DNA from: Megasphaera micronuciformis F0359
GTDB lineage: Bacteria > Bacillota > Negativicutes > Veillonellales > Megasphaeraceae
NCBI RefSeq assembly: GCF_000165735.1
Contig: NZ_GL538208.1
Coordinates: 482,682 to 546,681 of the forward strand
DNA: 64,000 nucleotides
Direction of reading: 5' to 3'
A program made the translations under genes and the position numbers. Shown piece after piece: positions 37,011 to 46,600 of this stretch; the stretch's first letter is position 1; every line of letters begins with the position of its first letter. A model generated the notes under the pieces. The model searched no databases and was not told the origin of the DNA. It saw only the letters and a list, made by a program, of their open reading frames with translations.

Positions 37011-38465
37011 ATGAATTTTAGAATTACGGCCTACTTGCTGGGTAAATTGGCCGTTGCTTGTGCCATGGCATTATGTATTCCTTTGGCTATATCCGTGTTG
37101 TACGAAGAAGAAAATATTTCCGCATTTTTGTGGGCCATAGCATGGTCGGCAGGAACGGGAGTACTTTTCGTGATCGGGGGACAAAGAGTGAAGGATACGC
37201 TGACGGTCCGAGAAGGTATAGCCGTTACTACCTTGGGGTGGGTTTTAATAACCTTTCTGGGCATGATTCCTTATGTGGCAGGCGGCTATTTATCCGTTTT
37301 GGACGGTATTGTGGAGACTATTTCAGGCCTTTCCGGCACGGGAGCTACGGTTATTGATGATATAGAGTCCTTACCGCAGAGCCTTATTTTATGGCGGTCT
37401 TTGACACACTGGTTCGGCGGTTTGGGAATTATCGTTATTTTTATTGCACTGTTTCCTCGCTTCGGTAGAGGGGCTGTACGTATGTTCAATGCCGAAAGCA
37501 CGGGACCTACGGATTCACGGTTTTTACCGCAAGTTAAAGAAATGGCAAAGGCTCTTTTTACAGTTTATGTAGTTTTTACAATTATCTGTACATTGGTTCT
37601 TTATGCGTGCGGTCTGGATCTTTTAATCGCTGCGGATCATGCCTTTTCCACTATTGCTACCGGCGGATTTTCCCCGTATAACAATAGTGTAGCCCATTTT
37701 AACAGTCCTCTTATTGAAGGCGTATTGGCTTTTTTCATGATTATATCCAGCGCTAACTTCGGTATGTATGTGGCGGCATGGCGAAAAGGGATGGAATGTA
37801 TTTTTAAGGATACGGAGTTTCGCACTTACTGCTTAGTCGTACTGGTAACCACTATGCTAATGGCCGGCAATCTGATTTTGACACAAGGGTGGACTTACGG
37901 ATATGCATTGCGGGAAGCCTTTTTTCAGTCCGCATCCATATCATCTTCGACCGGGTTTATATCGTATGATTTTGATACATGGCCGACCTTTTCCAAATAT
38001 ATTCTAATCTTTCTCATGTTTTTAGGCGGCTGTGCAGGTTCGACGGCCGGGGGACTGAAAGTTACTCGATTGATGTTGTTATTTAAAACGGCTCGTGCCT
38101 TATTGCGTCAGAAAATATATCCTCGCGAAGTAATAGCGGTCAGTTCTAACGGCAGTGAATACTCGGAAGAAGTATTGTTTCGTGTCGTAAGATTTTTCTT
38201 TGTCTATGTTATGCTGGACCTGTTGTGGACCGTATTGCTGGTCTGGGACGGGGTTCCTGTATTCGAGGCCTTAGGAGTCAGTATTTCGACCATGGGCAGT
38301 TGCGGACCGTCTTTCGGCCTCTTCGGGGCTACATGCACTTATTCGGCTTTACCGCCGTTCAGTAAGGTTGTCGTATCCATATCCATGCTCATGGGCCGAC
38401 TGGAATCATTCAGCGTTCTCGTCTTATTCTTGCCGTCTTTTTGGCATAGGCGTCAGGGCTGGTAA
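37011..38465 (+). CDS. TrkH-family potassium transporter, paralogue 2
   Basis: 484-residue TrkH-type pore. All family motifs are present: ISGLSGTGATV (loop 1), LTHWFGGLGIIVIFIAL, TIATGGFSP (loop 2), SSSTGFISYDFDTWP (loop 3), GGCAGSTAGGLKVTRL and SISTMGSCGPSFGLFGA (loop 4). The start at 37011 (MNFRI) matches that of the next paralogue and has a TAGGAG site; an earlier GTG-type start is less likely. It begins 11 bases after paralogue 1 and is clearly related to paralogue 3 along its whole length, which points to tandem duplication. Confidence 0.9.
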   Translation: MNFRITAYLLGKLAVACAMALCIPLAISVLYEEENISAFLWAIAWSAGTGVLFVIGGQRVKDTLTVREGIAVTTLGWVLITFLGMIPYVAGGYLSVLDGIVETISGLSGTGATVIDDIESLPQSLILWRSLTHWFGGLGIIVIFIALFPRFGRGAVRMFNAESTGPTDSRFLPQVKEMAKALFTVYVVFTIICTLVLYACGLDLLIAADHAFSTIATGGFSPYNNSVAHFNSPLIEGVLAFFMIISSANFGMYVAAWRKGMECIFKDTEFRTYCLVVLVTTMLMAGNLILTQGWTYGYALREAFFQSASISSSTGFISYDFDTWPTFSKYILIFLMFLGGCAGSTAGGLKVTRLMLLFKTARALLRQKIYPREVIAVSSNGSEYSEEVLFRVVRFFFVYVMLDLLWTVLLVWDGVPVFEALGVSISTMGSCGPSFGLFGATCTYSALPPFSKVVVSISMLMGRLESFSVLVLFLPSFWHRRQGW

Positions 38466-38488
38466 TCTCACTAATCATCGGAGGAAGT

Positions 38489-39940
38489 ATGAACTTCAGA
38501 ATTGTCGGGCAGTTTCTCGGACATATAGCCTTGGCTGAAACGTGTGTTCTCGCTATTCCCCTGGTGTCTTCCCTTATTCATCGAGACGGGGCGACTTCTG
38601 CGTTTGTTTTTTCTATGGTTATATGTTTCGGCATATCGGCTCTGTTTTTTTCGAGCGGTGAAAGTAAGAAGGAAAAGTTAACCATTCAGGAAAGTATCGC
38701 CATCACAGGATGCGGCTGGTTATTGGCTACTGCGGTCGGTATGATTCCGTATATTTCGGGCGGTTATTTGGGATATCTGGATGGTCTGTTTGAAAGCATT
38801 TCGGGCTTTACCGGTACGGGCGCGACAGTTATTGAAGACCTGTATATTATGCCTCCCAGTCTTTTGTTATGGCGTAGTATGACGCACTGGTTAGGAGGTT
38901 TGGGAATTGTCGTCATCTTTATTGCTCTCTTACCGGAATCGGGTAAAACCTCATCATATATGTATAACGCTGAAGCGGCCGGTCCGACAAAAGACCGCAT
39001 TTTACCTCGTCTGCAGGATATGACAAAGGTTCTTTTTAAAATCTATATGGCATTTACAGTATGTGCATTTATTATATTTTTAATTTGCGGGATGGATTTT
39101 ACAGGAGCCGTCAACCATGCCTTATCAACCGTATCAGCCGGAGGTTTCTCTACATATAATGAGAGTGCGGCTTATTTTGATGATGTATATGTTGAAGGGT
39201 GGATGACTTTTTTTATGGTTCTGGCAGGAGGCAACTTCGGCCTTTATTATCGTGCCTATCATAAAGGAGCTGCCGTCTTACTTAAAGATACGGAATTTAA
39301 AGCCTATTTATCTATTTTAGTGGTAGCCACCATTATTATTATCGGTGATTTAATGGTGGAACTTGATTCAGATTTTTTTACAGCTCTACGATATGCGGCA
39401 TTTCAGACAGCCTCTATAGCCACGACGGGTTTTGTCTCTGCCGACTATGACAGATGGCCGGTTTTGTCGAAATTCGTTCTCATGGGTCTAATGATTTGCG
39501 GCGGCTGTGCGGGATCTACGGCAGCAGGATTGAAAATTTCCCGTGTAGTCATTCTTTTTCGTTCCGTAAGGTCTACCGTTCTTCACTTACTCTATCCTAA
39601 GCATGTAGTTGAGGTTATGATGAACGGAACGACCTTACACGATAGTACGGTATTGCGTGTAGGCCAATATTTTTTTATGTATATTTTCTTCATCCTCTTT
39701 TTTGCACTTCTTTTAGCATTTGACGGAGTAGGCGGTTTTGATGCCTTGGGAATCAGTGTTTCCACTATAGGGTGCATCGGTCCGGCCTTCGGCGTTACGG
39801 GGGCGACTTGTACATATGCGGATTTATCTTGGTTCTCTAAAACCGTCATATGTTTTTCCATGCTTTTAGGACGTCTGGAAATTTTTACGATCCTTGTCAT
39901 GTTGCGTCCCGGTTTGTGGAAGGGCAAGAATACATGGTAA
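38489..39940 (+). CDS. TrkH-family potassium transporter, paralogue 3
   Basis: 483-residue TrkH-type pore, closely parallel to paralogue 2: MNFRIVGQFLG start, ISGFTGTGATVIED, MTHWLGGLGIVVIFIAL, TVSAGGFSTYNES, SIATTGFVSADYDRWP, GGCAGSTAAGLKISR and STIGCIGPAFGVTGA. The second filter loop reads SAGG where paralogue 2 has ATGG. The ribosome site GGAGGAAG precedes the ATG by four bases. No terminator separates it from paralogue 2, so one transcript probably carries trkA and all three pores. Confidence 0.9.
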   Translation: MNFRIVGQFLGHIALAETCVLAIPLVSSLIHRDGATSAFVFSMVICFGISALFFSSGESKKEKLTIQESIAITGCGWLLATAVGMIPYISGGYLGYLDGLFESISGFTGTGATVIEDLYIMPPSLLLWRSMTHWLGGLGIVVIFIALLPESGKTSSYMYNAEAAGPTKDRILPRLQDMTKVLFKIYMAFTVCAFIIFLICGMDFTGAVNHALSTVSAGGFSTYNESAAYFDDVYVEGWMTFFMVLAGGNFGLYYRAYHKGAAVLLKDTEFKAYLSILVVATIIIIGDLMVELDSDFFTALRYAAFQTASIATTGFVSADYDRWPVLSKFVLMGLMICGGCAGSTAAGLKISRVVILFRSVRSTVLHLLYPKHVVEVMMNGTTLHDSTVLRVGQYFFMYIFFILFFALLLAFDGVGGFDALGISVSTIGCIGPAFGVTGATCTYADLSWFSKTVICFSMLLGRLEIFTILVMLRPGLWKGKNTW

Positions 39941-40056
39941 TAATTAACCTCTCATAATAAGGGCGGCATTATAATTACATTAGAAACAAGAAGAAAGGAC
40001 AGACTTTTCAGATTCTTTAGCCGAAAATGGTGTAAAACCTATTCGGAGGGATGAGT

Positions 40057-40593
40057 ATGAAAAGAATCTTCTTGCTTTTTCCGTTACTAACGGCATTGGG
40101 ATTGGCCGTATACGGAAATTCGTTGGTAGAGGCTACGCTTCCGGAAGAAATGACAGCCGTTCCGGAAATTCAGGTAGAAAATGACAGACTTTTATATGTT
40201 TACATAAGCGGAGCCGTCAAAAGCCCCGGTGTATATTCTTATAAGCGTCCGCTTTTAGTAGGTGAGGTTATTAAGGATGCAGGCGGTTTTAATTCCTATG
40301 CAGACAGTGAGGCCATAAATGCGGCGGCTCCTATAGAAGACGGATTACATATTCATATTCCTTATAAAACGGACGGAATCGGGGTTGCGGTTAAAGACGA
40401 TCACAAAATTCACCTAAACGAGGCTGATGAAAAAACGTTGACAAGCTTAAACGGTATCGGTCCTGCAATGGCAGCCGCCATTATCGCTTATCGTAATGAA
40501 CACGGATCCTTTACATCCGTAGAGGAGTTAAAGCAAGTAAAGGGAATTGGCGCTGCCAAGTATGAAAAGCTGAAAGATGTCGTAGATCTATGA
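40057..40593 (+). CDS. comEA: ComEA-type DNA-binding competence protein
   Basis: 178-residue exported protein: a hydrophobic N-terminal anchor or signal (about 4-20), an SLBB domain (about 46-103, LYVYISGAVKSPGVY) and a C-terminal double helix-hairpin-helix DNA-binding domain (LNGIGPAMAAAIIAYR, VKGIGAAKYEKL). ComEA captures double-stranded DNA at the surface during transformation. I prefer the ATG at 40057, six bases after GGAGGG; an ATG at 40051 abuts that site. It overlaps comEC by four bases (ATGA). The preceding 116 bases show no clear promoter. Confidence 0.92.
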   Translation: MKRIFLLFPLLTALGLAVYGNSLVEATLPEEMTAVPEIQVENDRLLYVYISGAVKSPGVYSYKRPLLVGEVIKDAGGFNSYADSEAINAAAPIEDGLHIHIPYKTDGIGVAVKDDHKIHLNEADEKTLTSLNGIGPAMAAAIIAYRNEHGSFTSVEELKQVKGIGAAKYEKLKDVVDL

Positions 40594-42527
40594 ATAAGTA
40601 TTTGTCTTGCAGTCTCGTTATTTGTGTTTGTACGGCGATTTTTTTACATGAATACGTGCAGTTGTCGATTCTGTTGTCAGTCGTTACGGGTTTTATCTGT
40701 ATTTGTATAGCCTTCTTCGTGCGTAAACGAAGGAGGCTGTTTTGTATCTTCATGTGCGGTGCCGTTTTTTTCTTCGCTTGGGCAGGGACGGTACACAGTG
40801 AGACAAGATTTAACGCCTTGTCTCACTATTTAAGCGGAACCGAGACGGAGGCCGTTTTTCGAATCTGCGATAAAAAGCGTGTTTATAAGGAAAAAAATCA
40901 GAGTGTAACCGTTTATCGAGCCGATTTAAAAAGTCACGGCGGTAAAGGGAGTGTACTTTTATATATTCATGGAGAGAATCCCTTTGAAGAGGGGTGTGTA
41001 GTTAAAGGTCGTGTATCCTGTACGGCTCCCGTATTTAAGAAAAATTACGGGACTTATGACTTTTATCATGCCTATCGCTACAGGAGTATTTTTATGAAAT
41101 GTAAGGAGCATAAGGACACGCCCTTAGAGCTTGTCGAGCCGCCGTCAATGTATGATGCGTCCTTACACAGTATACGCCTAAGGATAACGGACTCTTTTAC
41201 GGAGGTGATGGGAACACGCCTGGCATACGTTTTCACCTCTCTTTTGTTTGGCGGTCATTACGATGAAATAGATGAAGATATTATTCGCAACTTTTCCCTT
41301 ACGGGAATGATTCATATTCTTTCCGTGTCCGGTTCACACATAACAATTCTTTTGAGTGTTATTTGGGCCTTAGCCGGAGGCTTGTCGCTAAGTCGTCGGG
41401 TGAAACTGTCAGGGGCTTCGGTGGTACTTTTTTTGTATTGTGCACTGGCCGGATTTACAGTACCTGTCATACGATCAACTCTTACGGGGATGGCAGCTGC
41501 TTATGCGGCGGAAGGAAATTGCGAACATTCCCCTTTACATATATTGTCATTAGTTGCCCTGTTTTTTTTAGCGGAGAATCCCTTTGTCTTTTACGATCTG
41601 TCTTTTCGGCTGTCTTTTTGCGCCGCTGCAGGTATTATTTTGTTTACGCCCAAGACGGAGGCGGCCTTGTCCTTTTTACCCGTTTTTTTACGTCGTTGTA
41701 CAGCCGTTTGCATAGGTGCACAGATTCCTGCAGTACCCTTGTTAACCGGAACTTTTGCAGGCCTGCCTTTATATACATTGCCGGCTAACCTTTTAGTGGG
41801 CTCCGTATTGGACGGGCTTATTGTAGCGGGACTTGTAGCGGCTCTGGCCGTATATATTATGCCTTTTTTCGGCGGAATTATCTTACATGTTTTGAAGCCT
41901 TTTTTGTGGGCTGCCCTTAAGACCAACGCTTTTTTAGCTGCGTTACCGTATAGTTTTATCCCGACGGGAAGTATGGGGGATTTATTGACAGTGGCCTATA
42001 TTCTTGCGGTTTTTGCCGTTTATGGAACCTGTAAAAGAAAAGTAGCGGCTTTTTGTTCCGTTTTTATTTTTAGTGCAGCTGTTTACACGAATTTTTCTCA
42101 TCGACAAGATCGTCAATTGATGGTTCTCGATACGTTGCCTGATTATACTGTATATATTAAAGAAGATAACGGAATGTCCAAGATGTGGTATAATAAGAAG
42201 CAAAAGTTCGGAGCTTCCTGCATTATGTCTGTAGTAGCTCCGGCCCTACATCATGAAGCAATTTTTTCGGTAGGAGAAGTATTTTTGTCAGGGCAGGCGA
42301 CGGAGAAAATAAAGACTGACATACAAAAATCCTTTAAAATAAATGTTGTTTCAGGAGGATGTCCCGATTTTACGAACGAAGAGTTTCGTATATGCGGAGA
42401 CGGCATTGAATTTATAAAGACCGGAAAAAAGCTTAATGTAAAAGAATGCGGTGAAATAAGGGCATACGAACATAAAGGAAGATGGCATTTCGAAACATAT
42501 AGTGGAGAAACATATGAAACATATTAA
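40590..42527 (+). CDS. comEC: ComEC/Rec2-type DNA uptake channel with degenerate C-terminal domain
   Basis: 645-residue polytopic membrane protein for import of single-stranded DNA. An N-terminal OB-like region (FRICDKKRVYKE, KGRVSCTAP) is followed by the Competence domain with GMIHILSVSGSHITILLSV and about ten membrane helices. ComEC proteins of about 750-800 residues end in a metallo-beta-lactamase-like domain with an HxHxDH metal site. Here the corresponding tail is only about 140 residues, starts at a possible relic (LMVLDTLPDYTVYI) and has no such motif. The channel may still work, with strand degradation done elsewhere. Coupled to comEA and overlapping holA. Confidence 0.88.
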   Translation: MNKYLSCSLVICVCTAIFLHEYVQLSILLSVVTGFICICIAFFVRKRRRLFCIFMCGAVFFFAWAGTVHSETRFNALSHYLSGTETEAVFRICDKKRVYKEKNQSVTVYRADLKSHGGKGSVLLYIHGENPFEEGCVVKGRVSCTAPVFKKNYGTYDFYHAYRYRSIFMKCKEHKDTPLELVEPPSMYDASLHSIRLRITDSFTEVMGTRLAYVFTSLLFGGHYDEIDEDIIRNFSLTGMIHILSVSGSHITILLSVIWALAGGLSLSRRVKLSGASVVLFLYCALAGFTVPVIRSTLTGMAAAYAAEGNCEHSPLHILSLVALFFLAENPFVFYDLSFRLSFCAAAGIILFTPKTEAALSFLPVFLRRCTAVCIGAQIPAVPLLTGTFAGLPLYTLPANLLVGSVLDGLIVAGLVAALAVYIMPFFGGIILHVLKPFLWAALKTNAFLAALPYSFIPTGSMGDLLTVAYILAVFAVYGTCKRKVAAFCSVFIFSAAVYTNFSHRQDRQLMVLDTLPDYTVYIKEDNGMSKMWYNKKQKFGASCIMSVVAPALHHEAIFSVGEVFLSGQATEKIKTDIQKSFKINVVSGGCPDFTNEEFRICGDGIEFIKTGKKLNVKECGEIRAYEHKGRWHFETYSGETYETY

Positions 42528-43539
42528 GATTATATACGGTACGGAAACGTACATGATGGAAGAAGAAAGAAAAAGTTTTATAAAAGCCTGTGAAAGTGAT
42601 TGTGGAGAAAAGCCTGAAATTACGACTTTTCACAAGGATGATACGGTCTTTACCGTAGCGGAAAATATAGATGGAGAGTCCTTATTTTCCGCAGCTACCT
42701 TAACGGTATGGAAAAATCCTCCCGTCCTACCTTTAAAAAAAAGCGGCAGGTCGAGAAGCAAAACCGACAAGAGTGAGGACCTGTTGTTGGAGCGACTGGC
42801 AAATACGAGAAAAGGTTGCTATGTTCTTTTCATAGTCGAGGGCCCTGTTGATACGGGCAGTGCCTTTTATAAAGCTTTGGTCCCTTTGGCAGATGTAAGT
42901 GCATGCGAAGCCGTGACTGAGAAAAATATTATGTTTCATGTAGATACATATTTAAAAAAATACGGCTTTACGCTGACCGCCGAGGCTCGGGGTCTGATGA
43001 CGGAGATGTTTCATACGTGGAGTACCCTTTCTCTTCTTTACGTTTTTTCAGAACTTGATAAGTTAGCGATTGACCCGACTAGAAAGCGTATCAGTGCAGA
43101 TGACCTGGAAGGATTATTTGCCGGAACGGCAGAAAAAAATCTCTTCACCTTCGGGGAATATTTTCTGTTTCGGAACGGAGAAGGCTGTATTCCCTTAATG
43201 AAGAGTCTCTTTGCCAAAACTGAAGGGTTTATGAAAAGTACGGCCTATTTGATGTCGCGCTTACGCATGTTACGCTCCTATGCGGAGCTTGTCGCCAGCC
43301 ATAAGGACAAGGCGACAGTCGAGCTATTAATGACTAAAATCAATAACGGACGACCGGTTCGCGGTAGTTTGTATTACTTGCAAAAGTATCTTAAATATTG
43401 GACAATAAAAGAGTTGGATACACTGATATGTGACCTCTTTACCTTACAATTGCGTATGCGTCGGGGAACGGCTGTACAGGAAGATGCGGAGGCACTTATT
43501 TGTCTGTACTGCAGCAAATCGGTGAAGAAGAATCGATAA
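42514..43539 (+). CDS. holA: DNA polymerase III delta subunit (clamp loader)
   Basis: 341-residue clamp-loader subunit that opens the beta sliding clamp. The N-terminus IIYGTETYMMEEERK corresponds to the family's YGEExxLxxE motif, and the three-domain plan (RecA-like I, helical II, collar III from about 210) fits the length. The start at 42514 has GGAG six bases upstream and lies inside the end of comEC, the usual comEC-holA order in Firmicutes. Overall similarity is low, as typical for HolA, so the call rests on start motif, size and position. Confidence 0.87.
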   Translation: MKHIKIIYGTETYMMEEERKSFIKACESDCGEKPEITTFHKDDTVFTVAENIDGESLFSAATLTVWKNPPVLPLKKSGRSRSKTDKSEDLLLERLANTRKGCYVLFIVEGPVDTGSAFYKALVPLADVSACEAVTEKNIMFHVDTYLKKYGFTLTAEARGLMTEMFHTWSTLSLLYVFSELDKLAIDPTRKRISADDLEGLFAGTAEKNLFTFGEYFLFRNGEGCIPLMKSLFAKTEGFMKSTAYLMSRLRMLRSYAELVASHKDKATVELLMTKINNGRPVRGSLYYLQKYLKYWTIKELDTLICDLFTLQLRMRRGTAVQEDAEALICLYCSKSVKKNR

Positions 43540-43611
43540 ATGATTATGTCTTATTTTATACATAAAAGCGAAATTACTTGTGTTATATAGCCGTTGATTT
43601 AAAGGAATATT

Positions 43612-46600
43612 ATGAAATACTATCATATTGTACCTCAAAAAGAATTAAAGCTGCCTTATGGGGATAAGTGTTATTTGAATATACAGCGCCTCAGTGTATG
43701 TCTTGATAAGAAGTCCTGGCATATTACAGCCGACTTGCCGAACGGTGCGGATATGGCCTTTTTTTCCGATTTATGTCGTAAAGGCTTGTCCTTGGAAGGA
43801 GACATTGCTATTGAATGTTTACCTACATCCGAAGCCGACAGAGATGGAGAATTGTGGATGCCTGAAACCATTGAATCTCTGGTGGATGACAACGGGGCGG
43901 ATGCGGGGACCGGTGAAGATTATGCCATTATTCATGAAGATATATATGACGACGGCGAAGACTTATATGACGAAGACTATCTGAAGGCTTGTGCTGTCGT
44001 TTCCAGGCCCGAATCGAGATCGTCTTCGAGTAAAGGGGCAACAAGAAGCCAAGCCGGCGATGTGCAAGGAAATGTATTGCTGGGCCGAGCCATATCGGAT
44101 CAGGAGGTAACGCCTATTGACGATGTACTCGGAGAGGAACGCAATAAAGTCATCTTGTACGGTAAGGTTGTTCAGGTCGAATTTAAGGAACTTAAATCAA
44201 AACGAATCTTGTTGAAGTTTCAAATTGCCGATAAGACGAACGGCATTTCGGCAATGAAGTTTATTGATACGGGAAATAGCGGTAAGTATGGCCGCAAGGG
44301 AATGACGGAAGAAGAAATAGGCCTATTAAAGCAAAACCTTACTGTTAATACATCCGTTCTCGTTGGCGGGAATGTTCGCTTCGATACGTATCAAAATAAT
44401 TATGTTCTCAATGTCGACTCTATTATGAAAGCTCATGAAGAATCGAATGAACGTATGGATACCCATGAAAATCCTCGAGTAGAACTTCATTTACATACTA
44501 CGATGAGTGATATGGATGCATTGATTACGGTTAAGGACCTGATTAAGACCGTTAAGAAGTGGAATCATCCTGCTATTGCCGTAACGGACCACGGTGTCGT
44601 GCAATCCTTTCCTATGTTACAGTCCGTAGCCAAGGCGAACGGCGTTAAGGTTATATACGGTATGGAAGGGTATTTGTTCGATGAAGAAATCGATAAATCA
44701 TATCATATTATTATTTTAGCGAAAAACCAGGTGGGCATACGCAATTTGTATAAACTTGTCAGCATATCCCATTTGAAGTATATTTACCGCGGACGGCCGC
44801 GTATTCCTCGTAAAATTTTGAACGAATACAGAGAAGGACTTATTTTAGGTTCGGCCTGTGAAGCGGGGGAATTAGTTCGTTCGATGGTGCAAAAACGACT
44901 GCCTTATGACGAACTGAAAAAGATTGCCGAGTATTACGATTATTTGGAAATTCAGCCCATATCCAATAACGGCTTCCTCGTTCGAGAAGGCTTTGTTGAT
45001 GATGAAGAGGGGCTTAGAGATATTAATCGAACGATTTTAAAAATCGGCGATGAATTAGGGAAAATGACTGTCGCTACTTGTGATGCTCATTTTATGAATA
45101 AGGAAGATAAGATTTATCGAGAAATCCTTATGACGGGAAAAGGCTTTAGAGATGCTCAATTTCAGCCTGATCTCTATTTACGTACTACGGACGAAATGTT
45201 GGAAGAATTTGCTTACTTGGGCACAGACCGGGCGGAAGAAGTTGTTATTACCAACCCCAATAAGGTTAATGACTGGGTTGAAGAGGTAACGCCCGTACCT
45301 AAAGAAAATCTTTATTTTCCGAGAATCGAAGGCTCGTCGGAAGCTCTGAAGGAAATGTGTCTGCGTAAGGCTCATAAGATATACGGTACGCCCTTACCGA
45401 CTGTTGTTGAAGAGCGTCTGGATGAAGAATTTACCTCTATCTTCGGCAACGGGTTCGGCGTTCTGTATTACATTGCTCACAAGTTGGTTAAACATTCGAA
45501 TGATGACGGTTATCTTGTGGGATCACGAGGATCCGTAGGTTCGTCCTTTGTAGCAACCATGTCGGATATTACGGAAGTAAACCCTTTGCCGCCTCATTAT
45601 GTATGCCCTTCGTGTTGCCACAGTGAGTTCTTTACGGACGGATCCGTTGCCGGCGGGTTTGACTTGCCTGACAAAAATTGTCCCGAATGCGGCACGCCTA
45701 TGAAAAAGGACGGACATAATATTCCTTTTGCTATTTTCTTGGGTTTTGAGGGCGATAAGGTACCCGATATCGATTTGAACTTTTCGGGGGAATATCATCC
45801 GAAGGCTCATAAGTATACGGAAGAACTTTTCGGTAAAGATAATGTATTTCGTGCCGGGACTATCGGTGCCGTACAGGATAAGACGGCTTACGGCTATGTT
45901 AAGAAATGGGCGGAGGCTCGCGGCATTACGGCGAACGATGCGTATATCAACAGTCTTGTTAACGGTTGTACGGGAATTAAAAATACTACGGGACAACATC
46001 CCGGAGGAGTAATGGTTATTCCTCGCGATATAGATGTCCATCATTTTACGCCCGTCCAATATCCGGCTAATAAAAAAGACTGCGGTATTATAACGACCCA
46101 TTTCGACTATCATTCCATTGAAGGCCGTCTTGTAAAACTTGATATACTGGGCCATGATGATCCGACTGTTATACGCATGCTTGAAGACATGACGGGAGTT
46201 AAGGCGACTACCATTCCTTTTGATGATCAAAAAACAATGAGTCTCTTTTCATCTACCGAAGCCCTGGGACTCACGCCAGAAGAACTGGGCTCTCCTGTAG
46301 GTAGCCTGGGTATTCCCGAATTCGGTACATCTTTTGTGCGGAAGATGCTTGTAGATACGATGCCGAAGACCTTTTCAGGTCTTGTCCGTATATCCGGCTT
46401 TTCACACGGTACGGATGTATGGTTGAATAATGCTCAGGAATTAATTACGTCCGGTAAGGTACAGTTGAATGAAGCCGTATCGACACGTGATGATATAATG
46501 AATTATCTCATCAATCACGGTATTAAACCGAAAACGAGTTTTAAGGTTATGGAAAATGTCCGTAAGGGCAAGGGAATTGATAAACCGGATAAGGCGACAG

